A DNA stretch of 5,935 bases, taken from the NCBI GenBank assembly GCA_007132315.1, contig SLOW01000267.1, forward strand, positions 1-5,935, in the 5' to 3' direction. Position numbers and translations under genes: made by a program. The DNA is from Opitutales bacterium. Lineage in GTDB: Bacteria > Verrucomicrobiota > Verrucomicrobiia > Opitutales > T3Sed10-336. This document shows positions 4,914-5,935 of this stretch, one piece after another (positions within the stretch are counted from its first letter, which is position 1; every line of letters begins with the position of its first letter). Under the pieces are notes generated by a model. It did no database searches and was not told where the DNA came from. It was given only the letters and a program-made list of their open reading frames with translations.

Positions 4914-5935
4914 CTTATACGCCTCTCCGGGAGTGACTCGGATTCGGAAAAACATGCGGCCGGGCGACGTTTCCTCGGAAAGCTCGGGAACGATATTCAA
5001 GAGCTCCAGGCTCGCTTCCGTATCGGTGGATTCGATCGACTCCAAGGAAAGCTCCATCCACTCGTCGAGCGTTTCCGAGGACTCGAGCGCAAGCGTCGTC
5101 GAGCGAGCCAGGCGGCTTCGCTCGAACCGCAACGTGGGAATGAGCCCCTCTTCGTCGCTGGTGACAACGATATCGCCACGCAAGCCTTCGGCGGGATCAT
5201 CCGGAGCCAGTCCGGCCACGAATCGCTCGAAATTCGTCATCCCCGTGCCGCCGGGGTCGGCGCTTGGGCCGGACACTTCGTCATTGAGCTGGTCGGCTTC
5301 GGAGAAATGCGTGCGTCGCCACAATTCATAGTCCCGGATCGTCTCGAGTTCCGTGGCCACAACATGCAGCGGAACGGTTTCCGTCTGCTCCATGGGGATG
5401 ATAATCAGCGAGTACTCCCGGTCCGGATCGAGACTCCTCAAGTCGAATCCGCCTAGCGTTTCGTCGGCCGTTTCGGTTGCGGTTCCGGCCTCGACCGTAG
5501 TAGCCCCATCGAGAATCAGATAATGCCAACCCCCGACACCGGTCACTTCGTTTCCGGCAAAACGATCCACCGGCGTTTTCACACGAAAGACAGTCGGAAA
5601 CCCGTACGCACTCCCGTCAATTTTCGCACGCGCCCAGCCCGAGGCTAAGTCGTGAAAGTCCAGCCGGTTCACCGGAAACACCAGTTCGGCCTCCGCGGCA
5701 CTATCCTCCTCCGCAATGGACAACGGAATGGCGGCTTCCGAACTCGATCCGTCCGGCAGAAACGCTTCCACACCGGTCACGGTCGCTCTGTCGTCGCTCG
5801 TCAGTGAAGGACCGACCGGCAGCTTCATCGGCGGCCCCCAATTTCCGTCGCTGTCCCGTGCCCGGACGGTGACCTGAGTAGCCGTTCGTTTCGGGAAGTT
5901 ATCGGGAGGAAGAGTCAAAGCCAGATCGGCCGCCG
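4911..5935 (-). CDS. Large, probably secreted Verrucomicrobiota-type protein, C-terminal 340 residues
   Basis: The frame is open from the right window edge to the TGA at 4911-4913; the apparent TTG start at 5918 is internal. Visible residues, counted from the edge, include VTVRARDSDGNWGPP (21-35). This resembles the DxDGNWxP signature seen in repeat-type extracellular proteins. YELWRRTHFSEADQL (202-216) and SGPSADPGGTGMTNFERF (221-238) are a variant of a short segment that usually reads ADPDGDGxxNxxEY and probably derives from a calcium-binding repeat. A beta-rich end domain (about 255-334) finishes with RMFFRIRVTP. This combination is typical of large exported proteins with unknown ligands in Verrucomicrobiota. 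Composition is rich in D, E, S and T, with a single stretch of hydrophobic residues (YSLIIIPM, 174-181) that is too short to span a membrane. Role unknown; surface structure or polymer binding is only a guess. Its stop codon falls within the 10-bp repeat, so the last residues (GEAYK) may not be original. Confidence 0.85.
   Translation of the reverse strand, partial: AADLALTLPPDNFPKRTATQVTVRARDSDGNWGPPMKLPVGPSLTSDDRATVTGVEAFLPDGSSSEAAIPLSIAEEDSAAEAELVFPVNRLDFHDLASGWARAKIDGSAYGFPTVFRVKTPVDRFAGNEVTGVGGWHYLILDGATTVEAGTATETADETLGGFDLRSLDPDREYSLIIIPMEQTETVPLHVVATELETIRDYELWRRTHFSEADQLNDEVSGPSADPGGTGMTNFERFVAGLAPDDPAEGLRGDIVVTSDEEGLIPTLRFERSRLARSTTLALESSETLDEWMELSLESIESTDTEASLELLNIVPELSEETSPGRMFFRIRVTPGEAYK

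Noticed and set aside
4893..5456. Plus-strand open frame of 187 codons opposite the secreted-protein gene
   Set aside because: The minus-strand frame continues to the window edge with family-like motifs. The plus-strand translation shows no coherent domain.
4557..5935. Secreted protein and protease as one gene split by TGA 4911-4913
   Set aside because: They share a frame, but the upstream protein already ends with a typical FFRIRV C-terminus. The protease piece lacks its first half and starts at a repeat arm, so coincidence of frame is more likely.
1..5935. CRISPR array, tRNA or rRNA
   Set aside because: I saw no regularly spaced direct repeats with spacers and no clover-leaf or rRNA-like segments on either strand.

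Overview
The window looks like a piece of a Verrucomicrobiota chromosome, probably Opitutae or Puniceicoccales-like. This is an inference. It rests on the moderately high GC content, the style of the secreted protein at the right edge (a Y..W...F / SGP.ADP..G..N..E segment followed by a beta-domain ending in FFRIRV), a REP-associated transposase (RAYT) of the type common in that phylum, and weak Shine-Dalgarno signals. Every gene I can support lies on the minus strand, so the transcription order runs from right to left.

From right to left the layout is as follows. (1) 5935-4911: the C-terminal 340 residues of a large, probably exported protein whose start lies outside the window. (2) 4910-4234: a roughly 680-bp block holding two gene remnants, the 3' half of a trypsin-like serine protease (GPGDSGGP) and the 5' half of a GNAT-like gene. 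They overlap by ATGA, and the block is bounded by a perfect 10-bp inverted repeat. (3) 4165-3239: a RAYT / IS200-like transposase with an altered HUH motif and an atypical C-terminus. (4) 3250-3224: three 9-bp degenerate tandem units that supply the transposase stop and a possible start codon of the next gene. (5) 3208-2087: an SbcD/Mre11-like metallophosphoesterase. (6) 2080-1655: a small four-helix-bundle (S23-family) gene broken by an in-frame TAA and enclosed by near-perfect 14-bp AT-rich inverted repeats, so it resembles an inserted cassette. (7) 1648-1: the N-terminal 549 residues of an SMC/SbcC/YhaN-like ATPase, running off the left edge.

The working unit is the metallophosphoesterase plus SMC-type ATPase pair, an SbcCD (Mre11-Rad50) or YhaO-YhaN-like DNA-end processing complex. 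Its two genes are separated by the four-helix-bundle cassette. The visible half of the ATPase has no CXXC zinc hook. Where the coiled coil is interrupted it carries a short beta-rich segment, so the pair is probably a variant rather than classical SbcCD. Everything right of the metallophosphoesterase up to the secreted protein looks like a patchwork made by mobile-element activity. The window holds no tRNA, rRNA or CRISPR that I can see, and no gene-free stretch longer than about 120 bases.
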